Origin: an uncultured Clostridia bacterium
GTDB taxonomy: Bacteria > Bacillota > Clostridia > Oscillospirales > Acutalibacteraceae
DNA: 59,430 bases
Assembly (NCBI GenBank): GCA_944384815.1
Contig: CALWUW010000019.1
Location: forward strand, 1 to 59,430
Direction of reading: 5' to 3'
In this document: piece by piece, positions 50,626 through 59,430 of the stretch
Numbering within the stretch: the stretch's first letter is position 1
Layout of the letters: each line of letters starts with the position of its first letter
Position numbers and translations under genes: made by a program
The notes under the pieces: model-generated
The model's database searches: none
Told to the model about the DNA's origin: nothing
The model's input: only the letters and a program-made list of their open reading frames with translations

Positions 50626-51417
50626 CTATTCTTCCTGCCCGTTCATCTTCGCCACAAAGGACGCGCTTTTCACGGTCATCTCCACCCAAGACGGCCGAAA
50701 CCCGCTTTTCAAAGCATTGCGCACCGAAGGGAGGTTGGACCAGGCGGCGCAGTAAAAGGGAATCTTCCCCCGTTTCAGGATCTCCAGCGCCAGCCGGCTG
50801 GTAAGGGTCCAGGCCACGCCCCGGCGGCGATAATCGGGAAGCACATCCACCCCGATCTGCCACATGGTCTCGCAATCCGCGGAGGCGCCCGCCAGGCCGA
50901 TCAGCTTCTCCCCTTCATAGGCGCCCACCGCCAGCACATCCAGCTGTTTCCGCTTTTCGCACAGGGCATTGGAAAACCACGGCGTGTACAGCTCCGGCTG
51001 CCCCTGCAGCTGCGGCTGTTCCAGAATTTTAAGAGGATAAAAGCAATCCGGCGCCCGGAGCCGCTCCATATCCGGAAGAAAATATTCCGCCATAAAACAG
51101 ACCCGCCGGCCCTTTTCCTCCATGGCGTCGTTCAAAACATGGAGATTGGGCGTTTCAAAGCAGTGTTCCATAGGAAACCGGCCCAGGTAGGCTTCCACCG
51201 CTTCCCGATATTCCGGCCGCACGGAAGCCACTACGTTCTGCCCGTAGGAGATCAGGTTGCAGTCCAAGGGAAGATCCAGATATTTCCTGGCCTGGGGGTT
51301 GGCTTTGGAAAGCACCACCACGTTTTCCCGGCGCAAAAAATCCTCTCTCCGGCACCCGGCGTCCTGGGCGGATTGCTCCATGGCGATCCGCAGCACGTCT
51401 TCATTGGTAAACCCCAT
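50626..51417 (-). CDS. GNAT family N-acetyltransferase (C-terminal GNAT domain)
   Basis: 263-aa protein. The N-terminal half (about 1-130) is an uncharacterised domain. The C-terminal GNAT fold (about 140-260) has the acetyl-CoA motif QIGVDVLPDYRRRGVAWTLTSRL (about 185-207; R/Q-x-x-G-x-G/A form RRRGVA) and NLPSVRNALKSGFRPSW (about 228-244). Substrate unknown. AGGAGGGG SD 6 nt before ATG, inside AT-rich DNA that borders the 10-nt array. Confidence 0.82.
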   Translation of the reverse strand: MGFTNEDVLRIAMEQSAQDAGCRREDFLRRENVVVLSKANPQARKYLDLPLDCNLISYGQNVVASVRPEYREAVEAYLGRFPMEHCFETPNLHVLNDAMEEKGRRVCFMAEYFLPDMERLRAPDCFYPLKILEQPQLQGQPELYTPWFSNALCEKRKQLDVLAVGAYEGEKLIGLAGASADCETMWQIGVDVLPDYRRRGVAWTLTSRLALEILKRGKIPFYCAAWSNLPSVRNALKSGFRPSWVEMTVKSASFVAKMNGQEE

Positions 51418-51470
51418 ACGATTCCCCTCCTGTATGTCTCATTTCTAAACCTTATCTTCCGGAAGTTTTT

Positions 51471-51590
51471 CAAGAATTTCCAAGGCATTCCAAAGTGTCC
51501 TAAAGCATCCAAAAGCATCCGAAAGTATCTGAAAGCATTTTAAAGTATTCCAAAATATCCTAAAACATTCTAAAGTTTTCCAAAACATTA
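51471..51590. repeat. 10-nt imperfect tandem array, 12 units
   Basis: Twelve 10-nt units in perfect register, consensus YAAAGYATYC (for example TAAAGCATCC, AAAAGCATCC, GAAAGTATCT, CAAAATATCC, TAAAACATTC). It fills the spacer between the GNAT start and the AraC stop. Ten-base spacing of A-tracts would give phased, bent DNA. Confidence 0.82.
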
Positions 51591-51603
51591 CTGAAAGCGT
51601 TTT

Positions 51604-52383
51604 TTATTTCTCCCGGCGGGAAACCTGCCGCTGGTATTCCCCGGGCGTGCAGCCGCAGATCTGGCGGAAATAGCGGGTAAAATGGCAGATGCTCTTAAAC
51701 CCGCACAAAGCCGCCGCCTGCTGCACCTGCATGGCTTCATTGGTCAAAAGGTTCCGGGCTCTGTCCATACGGGCCGCCAAAAGCTCGTCCCGGGGAGAAG
51801 CCTGAAAAAACTGCCGGTAATACCGGTAAAACTGGCTTTTCCCCATATTGACCAGCCCGCACATCCGGTAAATGTCCCATTCCTCCTCGCACTGGGAAAG
51901 AATGGCCAGCCGGGCTTTCTGAAACTGGGAAAGCAGAGAATCCGGGTCCCCGGCCCCCTGCTCCAGGCTCCGGGCCGTGCTGATCAGCAGCCGCCGCAGC
52001 AAAAGATCTCCCATTTCCTTCCAGTGCTGCCCCCGGTTCAGGTATTCTTCCTGCATCACCCGGATCTGCCGGTTCAAGGCATCCGGAGACGCCGGGTAAA
52101 GGATCCGGTTCCAGGGGATTCCGTAGCGGCGGATTTCCTCCTCCGGGGCGGAGAAATGCACATAGCTGTTGCGGAATACCTCCACCCCCCGGTATTTCTG
52201 GTACGCCCCGGGAGAATACAAAAGACAGGAGCCTGCAGGGGCTACCGCCGTTTCCGTTTCAAAGCTTACGCTCATAGGCGCCAAAAACAAAAGAAACAGC
52301 CAATCCCCGCTGCCATAAGGGCGGAAGATCACGTCGTGGTCGTCATTCTTCCTGGAAAACTCACAGTAGTGGATCTGGAACAT
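51604..52383 (-). CDS. AraC-family transcriptional regulator
   Basis: 259-aa regulator. N-terminal cupin arm (about 1-140; SVSFETETAVAPAGSCLLYSPG) and C-terminal double HTH (about 165-255; DRARNLLTNEAMQVQQAAAL then GFKSICHFTRYFRQICGCTPGEYQ). ATG 52383 with GGGAGG 6 nt upstream. Divergent from the arabinofuranosidase gene and therefore its likely activator (inference). Confidence 0.88.
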   Translation of the reverse strand: MFQIHYCEFSRKNDDHDVIFRPYGSGDWLFLLFLAPMSVSFETETAVAPAGSCLLYSPGAYQKYRGVEVFRNSYVHFSAPEEEIRRYGIPWNRILYPASPDALNRQIRVMQEEYLNRGQHWKEMGDLLLRRLLISTARSLEQGAGDPDSLLSQFQKARLAILSQCEEEWDIYRMCGLVNMGKSQFYRYYRQFFQASPRDELLAARMDRARNLLTNEAMQVQQAAALCGFKSICHFTRYFRQICGCTPGEYQRQVSRREK

Positions 52384-52559
52384 AAAAAACCTCCCGCCTT
52401 CCAAGGATTCTCCTGCCTGCCGCCGGCGGACAGGCCGAATATATTCTCAAAATTTCAAAACAGAAAAAGCCCCGGCAAAGAAAGACTCCCGAAACCATTC
52501 CGTTTTTTATAGGGTACTGAAAATCGGACAAAAAGTCAATAGAATCGGATGATGCGCTA

Positions 52560-52588
52560 TTGGAAAACCCGTTTCCATCCCGTATGAT
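52560..52588 (+). promoter_or_regulatory. Promoter of the arabinofuranosidase gene
   Basis: TTGGAA (52560-52565), 17-bp spacer, TATGAT (52583-52588). The spacer contains GGAAA-N5-TTTCC (52562-52576), a possible regulator site. Confidence 0.65.
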
Positions 52589-52590
52589 AA

Positions 52591-54153
<1,563 letters not shown>

Positions 54154-54244
54154 GAAAACCGGATTCTGCCGTAAAGGCACTTGTTTTCTCCAGCCTGCGG
54201 CGCTATACGACGCAAGGCCATTGAAACTGTAAACCATGGAATAA

Positions 54245-54297
54245 AAACGTCCCGGCACGGTTCCAAAAGGAGCCGGCCGGGACGTTTGGCGTTTTGC
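54245..54297 (+). terminator. Terminator after the arabinofuranosidase gene
   Basis: Long hairpin: 54245-54256 with 54076+200 (54276-54287), 12 bp, plus an inner 7-bp stem (54258-54264 with 54269-54275, one wobble), followed by a GGCGTTTTGCTT tail. Confidence 0.78.
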
Positions 54298-54437
54298 TTA
54301 AAATATGCCCGTTTTGAAAACGTAGAGAAGGAGGATCCCGGAAATTCCGCTAAGACGCTTTTTCTTCTTTTCCTTTACCTGTCATCTTTCGTCCTCTAAA
54401 ACCTTTTGCCCATGCACAAATGAAAGTTCGGATATTC

Positions 54438-55205
54438 TCAGAATCTGCAGAAAAAGGACAGCAAAGAAGGGATGTGAAGAAACGCCTCGTCCAAGCGGTA
54501 AGAGCACACACTCTCTTCCTCTTTCATAGACAAAGGCAATTTTTCCAATGCTGTTTCCGCTTCCTCAACTTTGAGATGCACCGCATCTGCAATCTCCTGT
54601 ACCGTGACATAGCCTTTCGGATCCGCAAGAGTCCGCTCACAAAGCAAGCACAATACTTTCAGCACATTCAAATCGGAAAGCGCCTCCAGTGTGGTTTTGA
54701 TTTCCCCCAGCTGGGCGCCCTTGGGCGAAACATATCCTTTCCCCAAAGAAAAGAAAATGCTGTTGTGCTTTCTCCCGGTACTGCCTTCCGCTTGGGAACA
54801 AATTGAAAGCCCCCAAGAGGAAACATCCTCCCTTGCGTAGTCTTTCTCTTGCCAATAGGCCCTGTTTTTATATCCGTCCGTTGCCGCTGCCTCGTGCAGC
54901 AAAGCCGCCATGCGGTAGGCGCTTTCGAAAGCGCCTTTTTCCGGTAAGGCCATAAAATAGTCTTTGATTTTCAGACAAATATCCCCTAATCCTTCCGTGG
55001 GTTTATACCCTAAAAGCGCGTCTACCGAAACGTCAAAAATCCCAGCCATACGGGGAAGGAGCTGAATATCCGGGCAGCACTGGGCTGCTTCCCATTTGGA
55101 CACCGCTTGGTTGGTAACGCCCAGAGCCTTTGCTAGATCCTCTTGTGTAAATCCCTTTTGTTTTCTTAAAAAAGCGATTTGTTCGTGGATTTTAAGTGTC
55201 TCCAT
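54438..55205 (-). CDS. XRE-family regulator with C-terminal winged-helix-like domain
   Basis: 255-aa regulator. N-terminal HTH_3 (about 7-62; IAFLRKQKGFTQEDLAKALG then VTNQAVSKWE), a linker region (about 70-165) and a C-terminal segment (about 170-240, LNVLKVLCLLCERTLADPKG with VTVQEIADAVHLKVEEAETAL) resembling an ArsR/winged-helix module. GAGGTGA SD. Target and effector unknown. Confidence 0.85.
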   Translation of the reverse strand: METLKIHEQIAFLRKQKGFTQEDLAKALGVTNQAVSKWEAAQCCPDIQLLPRMAGIFDVSVDALLGYKPTEGLGDICLKIKDYFMALPEKGAFESAYRMAALLHEAAATDGYKNRAYWQEKDYAREDVSSWGLSICSQAEGSTGRKHNSIFFSLGKGYVSPKGAQLGEIKTTLEALSDLNVLKVLCLLCERTLADPKGYVTVQEIADAVHLKVEEAETALEKLPLSMKEEESVCSYRLDEAFLHIPSLLSFFCRF

Positions 55206-55243
55206 GTTCTCACCTCGTTTTTGATTTCTGCAGCTGCAAGTCT

Positions 55244-55271
55244 ATTTTATCAATACACGCCGGAAAAACAA
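55244..55271 (-). promoter_or_regulatory. Possible promoter of the XRE gene
   Basis: TTGTTT (55266-55271), 16-bp spacer, TAAAAT (55244-55249). Confidence 0.35.
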
Positions 55272-55328
55272 TGACGCATTTGTTGGATCAACCCCCGCTG
55301 CATCCAACTTCCGGTTGGACGTTCTGTT

Positions 55329-55363
55329 TAAAAAAATGCCGCCTATGAAAAACAGGCGGCATT
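55329..55363 (-). terminator. Terminator after the AraC-GyrI gene
   Basis: A perfect 10-bp stem (55335-55344 with 55354-55363), 9-nt loop, and seven U on the minus strand. Confidence 0.87.
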
Positions 55364-55371
55364 TACACGTA

Positions 55372-56277
55372 TCAGCACTTTATAATGGGGAGCCACAGCT
55401 CAATGTAGCGGGAGTGGTTGACCGCAGGATCTCCCAGCTTGTAAAACCAGTGGTGCACCGATATTTCAGGGGCGGACGCCAGCTCATATCCAGAAGACGG
55501 AAGCCATTCACAAACAGCCTTTTTCCGAAGCTCCTGAAACAACTCCGTGGGATACTGCGTTCTTTCGGTTTCACAAATAAGGTACATCCCCTCGGGAACC
55601 ACTATTTTTTCAAATCGCTTTGCATCTTCCGTGCCTAATTCCTTATCCAAATTATTGGTGGTCCATTCACTTAATTGGGAGGCAATGTAAAAGTCATAGC
55701 CATCCTCACCATATCCCCACAAGATATTGTATCCGGTATCGCAGTCATGGGACAAACCTTTGAGAATATACTGATTTGTCCGGGTCGACACATAGAAATC
55801 ACATTCTTGTTCCATGCGTTCTGCCAAAGTTCCTGTAAACCGCCTTTTGTATCCCGTAAAGATCATTTGCGGTTTCTTCTCCACCCTGTACTTCATAACA
55901 GCACCGCCTTCCAATGAAAAATTCAGTACAAGGCGAGAAAAGGATTTTAAGCTGCTGCCATTGTTTCGAGCCTGGGACGGCAGTATTCCGTGAAATTTCT
56001 GAAAAGCTTTCGCAAAGCTGTCCGGACTTTCATAGCCATACTTCAACGCCACATCAATAATTTTGCCATTACCTGCTGCAAGTTCTTTCCCGGCAAGAGA
56101 CAGCCTTCGGCTGCGTATATACTCGCCCACAGTAAAACCGCAAAGAATGCTGAATACCCGCTGGAAGTGATAGCTGGATGAAAAGCTTTGCGCCGCAACC
56201 ACATCGTAATCCATATTCTCCAACAAATGATTTTCCATGTAGTCGATGGACTTTTGCAATCCGTTGATCCACTCCAT
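55372..56277 (-). CDS. AraC-family regulator with GyrI-like effector domain
   Basis: 301-aa regulator of the Rob/SoxS-plus-GyrI type. The double HTH is N-terminal (about 5-105; AAQSFSSSYHFQRVFSILCG and YGYESPDSFAKAFQKFHG). The C-terminal GyrI-like ligand domain (about 128-300) contains CEWLPSSGYELASAPEISV. Such proteins usually sense drugs or small hydrophobic molecules. GGAGGG SD 6 nt before ATG. Confidence 0.9.
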   Translation of the reverse strand: MEWINGLQKSIDYMENHLLENMDYDVVAAQSFSSSYHFQRVFSILCGFTVGEYIRSRRLSLAGKELAAGNGKIIDVALKYGYESPDSFAKAFQKFHGILPSQARNNGSSLKSFSRLVLNFSLEGGAVMKYRVEKKPQMIFTGYKRRFTGTLAERMEQECDFYVSTRTNQYILKGLSHDCDTGYNILWGYGEDGYDFYIASQLSEWTTNNLDKELGTEDAKRFEKIVVPEGMYLICETERTQYPTELFQELRKKAVCEWLPSSGYELASAPEISVHHWFYKLGDPAVNHSRYIELWLPIIKC

Positions 56278-56288
56278 CTTCTTCCCTC

Positions 56289-56320
56289 CTTGTCTGCTTG
56301 TCTGCCTGTCTGCTTGTATT
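56289..56320. repeat. 8-nt array, 4 units
   Basis: CTTGTCTG, CTTGTCTG, CCTGTCTG, CTTGTATT, immediately upstream of the AraC-GyrI gene. Confidence 0.7.
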
Positions 56321-56433
56321 CTACAAAAAAGCCAAGGGATTTTCCCGATGTTTTATGCTGTACAGAATCGGGTTTAATGAAGTGGCGGTGCAGCGCTTTC
56401 TGGGGCAATCCGCTTTCGTTTGCTTTTGCAGCA

Positions 56434-56871
56434 TCAACGGGTTTTTTCTGCTTTTTGCTGCTGATTCAGCATCCGGTTCATCTTATTTACCTTCAGCTTA
56501 ATGGGAATAAAAATGCTGAACCAAATCACTGCAAACCCTGCCACGAAAATTCCTGTGAAAATCCAGATTCCGCTTCCGGAAACCCAGCCGTTCAGCAAAT
56601 AAAAGCCCAAATAATCCGCATACAGCACTGCCATCTGGATCAATCCGGCAAACGCTTTCGGCAGATTTTCGATCTGATACACAATGGAGATCCCCGCTGC
56701 AATGAAAGCCATTACCGTTGTGCTGACAATCCCCAGCACCACCTGATCCACCGTAAGACTTGTCAATACACCTGCCCCCTGCAGCGCCCCATATACCATC
56801 GCCAGGATCACCGGTCCGCCCCACGCAAACATAGCTCCCCGTATGCAAAAATCTTTTCCGTATTTTCTCAT
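56434..56871 (-). CDS. DUF3021 membrane protein
   Basis: 145-aa protein with four hydrophobic helices (about 12-34, 42-64, 78-97, 101-125) and a basic C-terminal tail, matching DUF3021. The start overlaps the LytTR stop by 4 nt; AAGGAGGT SD. In Firmicutes this gene is regularly paired with a LytTR regulator, and the membrane protein is thought to hold the regulator inactive (inference from related LytTR inhibitory systems). Confidence 0.85.
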   Translation of the reverse strand: MRKYGKDFCIRGAMFAWGGPVILAMVYGALQGAGVLTSLTVDQVVLGIVSTTVMAFIAAGISIVYQIENLPKAFAGLIQMAVLYADYLGFYLLNGWVSGSGIWIFTGIFVAGFAVIWFSIFIPIKLKVNKMNRMLNQQQKAEKTR

Positions 56872-57308
56872 AACCCATACCTCCTTTTAAGCTCGGTAAA
56901 GCATCTTCTGGAAATACATTCGGCATACCCGCACTGGAACACCGCATCCACCGCTCCGGAAAGCTGTACTTTAAATTTTGTGATCTTCTTCCAATTGGCA
57001 ATGGCCGATTTGCTGATCCGCTCAAATCCATCCGGGAGAAGATCTTCCAGGGCATACAGCCGTTTTCGGACGGCATATTTTTTCCCGTCTGCATAAACGG
57101 CAAACGTCTTTTCATTTTCCACAACGAAGCACTGGATCTCATTCATTTCCAACAGGGTGATCTCGTCGTCCAAGTAACCGGGCAGCTGATCGATCCGGTT
57201 CTCCTGAAGGACCAACCGCTCGATTTCATCAATAAGGGGCGTCCGCTGATGGACTTTGGCCATTACTTCCTCCCGGCAGGTTTTGTCGATCCATACTGTA
57301 AAGAGCAT
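56868..57308 (-). CDS. LytTR-domain DNA-binding regulator
   Basis: 146-aa stand-alone regulator. N-terminal region (about 1-48) without a receiver domain, then the LytTR domain (about 49-145; IQCFVVENEKTFAVYADGKKYAVRKRL with GFERISKSAIANWKKI). GGGAGGTGA SD 6 nt before ATG. It forms an operon with the DUF3021 gene, probably autoregulated. Confidence 0.88.
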   Translation of the reverse strand: MLFTVWIDKTCREEVMAKVHQRTPLIDEIERLVLQENRIDQLPGYLDDEITLLEMNEIQCFVVENEKTFAVYADGKKYAVRKRLYALEDLLPDGFERISKSAIANWKKITKFKVQLSGAVDAVFQCGYAECISRRCFTELKRRYGL

Positions 57309-57338
57309 TTTCTGTCACCTCCCATGGTCTATGGCTTT

Positions 57339-57367
57339 ATCATACAGGAAAAAAACAGGTTTGTCTT
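57339..57367 (-). promoter_or_regulatory. Possible promoter of the LytTR-DUF3021 operon
   Basis: AAGACA (57362-57367), 17-bp spacer, TATGAT (57339-57344), about 30 nt before the start. Confidence 0.4.
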
Positions 57368-57483
57368 TAAAAAACGGCATCCGGCAGGATTCGGAAGGCA
57401 AACGGTTAAAAAACTCCGGGAAGCAGAAGGCAGGGAAGTCCCCGACGCGGTTGCCAATGAAATTTTACGGCTTCAGAAGCTGA

Positions 57484-57690
57484 AAACAGCAAAGCGTCAT
57501 GGGCACTTCCTCCCGTAACGGGCAGATTCGCCGTATCAATGAGCTGCAGGATTTCATCCGTCAGCAGCCCACCCGTCTGACCGAGTTTGATGAGTTGTTG
57601 GTACAACGCTGGCTCAAACAAATCACTGTCTACGATGACCATTTCATAGTGGAACTGAAGCCGGGTGTCAGCATCGATGTTGATGCATAA
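57484..57690 (+). pseudogene. Remnant of a large serine recombinase (C-terminus)
   Basis: A 68-codon frame ends in RINELQDFIRQQPTRLTEFD, then ITVYDDHFIVELKPGVSIDV, which is the characteristic C-terminus of transposon-type serine recombinases (FDE-x-L then ITVYDD..V.F.SG). The catalytic and zinc domains are missing upstream, where a stop codon (57481-57483) closes the frame. This marks a decayed integrated element. Confidence 0.7.
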
Positions 57691-57806
57691 CCCCATAGAT
57701 GCACGAAACCCTCCTGACCATAATGGCCGGGAGGGAGGCGTGCTACCATTATTTGAAAAATTCACACTATTCAACAGCTAGATATAGTAAAATTTTTTGA
57801 GATTTA

Positions 57807-59024
57807 TTAATACCAGTCAATATTTGCTCTCATTTCAGCTCTATACTCTGCTTTCAATTCAGCTTCTTGTTCGGCAATTTCACTGAGCATAAAATCACAG
57901 CAATCAAAAAAATTAACCAAAGATTTAAAATATTCATATACATTTTTCAAATCAACAGTTATATTATCAAACCGATATTCTAATCCATATGATGTTGGGT
58001 AACGGAATTTATCTCCATTCTTATCTAATATGCATATATCATTTATTAATTGCTCTACGATATCTATTGTCTCTGTATCATTTGTATTGTTAGAATAGTT
58101 TACGATAACCGGTTTGACATTTTTCCATAAATCTTTCTTGATTAAATGGCTTCTTCGTTTAGAATAAAAAACTTTTAATGGAATTCCATCTTCTACACGA
58201 CTATAGAACAAACGCTTTAAACAAAGCTCTATTGTGTTTCTAAACATAAACATTAAAGGATAAAATTTTGTTTCTTTAGAGATTTTATTGTTATTGTACA
58301 CAAAATCTATTACCGAAACATATCCAGTAACTTTAACATGAAACCCTTCGTCAGACAGACTTTGCCATAAATAGCAGTTCCCCATTCCATGTGGTGCAAA
58401 TACAAAAAATTCAGGCCTAAGCTTATTATCAAATATATCTTCTTTTGCAACAATGCCTTTCTCCAGGCATTTTTTCACAAGGCAGAAAGCTTGTAAAAGA
58501 TTATTTGCTACATGCACATTGTTTAAAAATTTATCTCTGTATTTAGAAAGGAAATCATCCTCAAAAGGGAATCTGAACATGTCCGATTTTCCATCAACTT
58601 CTTCCAAAGATAAAAAATATTTATTCAGCCAGGTATTTTCTTCTTCAGATAAATAGTTTTCTTTTCCTAAACTGTTATAGTGTTGAAAGAGCTTTAATAC
58701 ATCGTGACAATAAGTTTCAAAAGAATTCTGAATATCTTTATTTTTTTCGGAAACTCTGCAAATAAGTGCTTTTAATCCAAGTTCAATACTTTGTCTTAAC
58801 AGAAATATCGCTGTTAAAAACCATGTATCTGACTTAATATTATCATGACCACTACTGATTATGTCGACAAAAGTTTCATAACCACATTCATAAAATTGAT
58901 ATGACAATAGTTTATAATCATCAAAAAATTTATGGCTCCATTTTACCGTTAGTTTATCAGCATCACTGTTAATTCGCCAAAAATCCATATCTTTAGAAGG
59001 CCATAACAAATTTGAATTATTCAT
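57807..59024 (-). CDS. Protein with two tandem HEPN-like units
   Basis: 405-aa AT-rich protein that I do not recognise as a named family. Two internal units share the same motif order: FLLRQSIELGLKALICRV (75-92), CHDVLKLF (106-113), SDMFRFPF (147-154); and FMFRNTIELCLKRLFYSRV (259-277), RSHLIKKDLW (291-300), GDKFRYPT (337-344). The R-x-x-I-E-L-x-L-K-x-L helix followed by H-D/L is typical of HEPN-fold proteins, many of which are toxins or defence RNases. No clear R-x4-6-H catalytic pair is present in unit 1; unit 2 has RRSH. No membrane segment. ATG 59024 with AGGA upstream; GTG 59033 is possible. Its codon use differs strongly from the host genes. Confidence 0.75.
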   Translation of the reverse strand: MNNSNLLWPSKDMDFWRINSDADKLTVKWSHKFFDDYKLLSYQFYECGYETFVDIISSGHDNIKSDTWFLTAIFLLRQSIELGLKALICRVSEKNKDIQNSFETYCHDVLKLFQHYNSLGKENYLSEEENTWLNKYFLSLEEVDGKSDMFRFPFEDDFLSKYRDKFLNNVHVANNLLQAFCLVKKCLEKGIVAKEDIFDNKLRPEFFVFAPHGMGNCYLWQSLSDEGFHVKVTGYVSVIDFVYNNNKISKETKFYPLMFMFRNTIELCLKRLFYSRVEDGIPLKVFYSKRRSHLIKKDLWKNVKPVIVNYSNNTNDTETIDIVEQLINDICILDKNGDKFRYPTSYGLEYRFDNITVDLKNVYEYFKSLVNFFDCCDFMLSEIAEQEAELKAEYRAEMRANIDWY

Positions 59025-59160
59025 CAAGCTCACTTCCTATCTTTAATATCTATCCCACTGCCCAGTTATCCCTCTGATCCTCGAATGGTCTGAACTGCTA
59101 TCAGGGCAAAACATCCAATCCCCACACAAGCAGATCGTGGCTAGAATTTAGATAACAGAA

Positions 59161-59210
59161 ATTCCCCTTTGACATGTTCCCACAAACAGGAACAATCAAG
59201 TAAGGGGAAT
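59161..59210. other. 50-nt two-part stem-loop
   Basis: ATTCCCCTT (59161-59169) pairs with AAGGGGAAT (59202-59210) and GTTCC (59176-59180) with GGAAC (59189-59193), with a small bulge. It has no T run, so it is not a terminator. It could be a structured RNA, a recombination site or part of an element end. Confidence 0.5.
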
Positions 59211-59266
59211 CGCTGTCAGTTCTGTAATATGCGGGAAATGCCATAAACAATCCCTTTCCCCGCGCT

Positions 59267-59392
59267 TTATTTTTCCTCTTTTGCCAACCACGCCACCGTC
59301 TCCACATGCCTTGAGTGGGCAAAAAAGATGTCGCACCCCACTGGTATCCCCTTGGCGGAAGCCCATATTTCTGAAACAGTCGCCTGGATAGG
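59267..59392 (-). pseudogene. Possible C-terminal remnant of an RlmD/TrmA-like RNA methyltransferase
   Basis: A short frame, closed upstream by TAG (59393-59395), ends GCDIFFAHSRHVETVAWLAK plus EEK. The D-x-F-x-x-S/T-x-HVETV motif is the C-terminal signature of RlmD-type m5U methyltransferases (DMFPxTxHVETV). The rest of the enzyme is absent or beyond the window. Confidence 0.4.
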
Positions 59393-59430
59393 CTATTTTT
59401 CATTGATTTGGTGCCTGCTTTTGCGTTACA

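Noticed and set aside
57249-57518. 89-codon plus-strand frame upstream of the recombinase remnant
   Set aside because: Its first part is antisense to the LytTR gene start, and the rest matches no recombinase domain I can identify.
59101-59403. 100-codon minus-strand frame at the window end
   Set aside because: It overlaps the stem-loop and the HVETV frame, and has no ribosome site or recognisable motif.

Overview
The window reads as chromosomal DNA of an anaerobic, probably endospore-forming, GC-rich Clostridia member (gut Oscillospiraceae/Acutalibacteraceae-like; the family assignment is inference). The basis is an FtsE-FtsX-M23 hydrolase operon, a CdaR/PucR-type regulator, a Gram-positive LexA, a SpoIIQ-like M23 protein, a FusA2-like EF-G paralogue, strong AGGAGG ribosome-binding sites, consensus sigma-A promoters with 17-bp spacers, and very clean Rho-independent terminators. 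No rRNA, tRNA or CRISPR array was seen.

Layout. 0.1-2.6 kb: lysS and greA. 2.6-7.0 kb: a cell-division operon ftsE-ftsX-M23 hydrolase-S41/PDZ protein, in which the S41 protein has lost its catalytic triad. 7.3-14.7 kb: cdaR-like regulator, an orphan multi-sugar ABC ATPase, rsuA, a DUF4830 lipoprotein-like/membrane protein, an hsp20 with a CIRCE-like operator, and an EF-G paralogue. 15.1-16.2 kb: azlCD branched-chain amino-acid exporter. 16.5-20.5 kb: polA-rlmA-rimI operon. 21.0-27.8 kb: acyltransferase-like membrane protein, tex, a histidine phosphatase, ychF, and a SpoIIQ-like M23 protein. 27.9-29.9 kb: a DUF11 protein and lexA. 30.0-33.3 kb: an AT-rich island of apparently foreign DNA (bactofilin-like protein, yhbD-type regulator with twin operators, frameshifted sugar isomerase, radical SAM protein). 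33.4-36.6 kb: zinc-ribbon membrane protein, HAD phosphatase, GNAT.

37.2-54.2 kb is a pentose/carbohydrate region. A GntR-led operon contains a GH31 glycosidase, a single-cysteine racemase-family protein, a split transketolase, a GarR-type reductase and a TIM-barrel isomerase. It is followed by gldA, an AraC regulator convergent with xylulose-5-phosphate/fructose-6-phosphate phosphoketolase, a GNAT, and an AraC regulator divergent from an intracellular GH51 arabinofuranosidase. These genes could feed xylose- and arabinose-derived pentose phosphate through transketolase and phosphoketolase to acetyl phosphate and triose phosphate. 54.4-57.3 kb holds three regulators and a LytTR-DUF3021 pair. 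57.4-59.4 kb is AT-rich and recombination-scarred: a serine-recombinase remnant, a protein with two tandem HEPN-like units, a large stem-loop, and a possible RlmD-like C-terminal remnant.

The most unusual feature is distributed. Many intergenic spacers are built from imperfect tandem arrays with a strict 8-nt period (sometimes 7, 9 or 10), each spacer with its own unit sequence. Several 9-nt arrays run into gene 3' ends and encode low-complexity protein tails.
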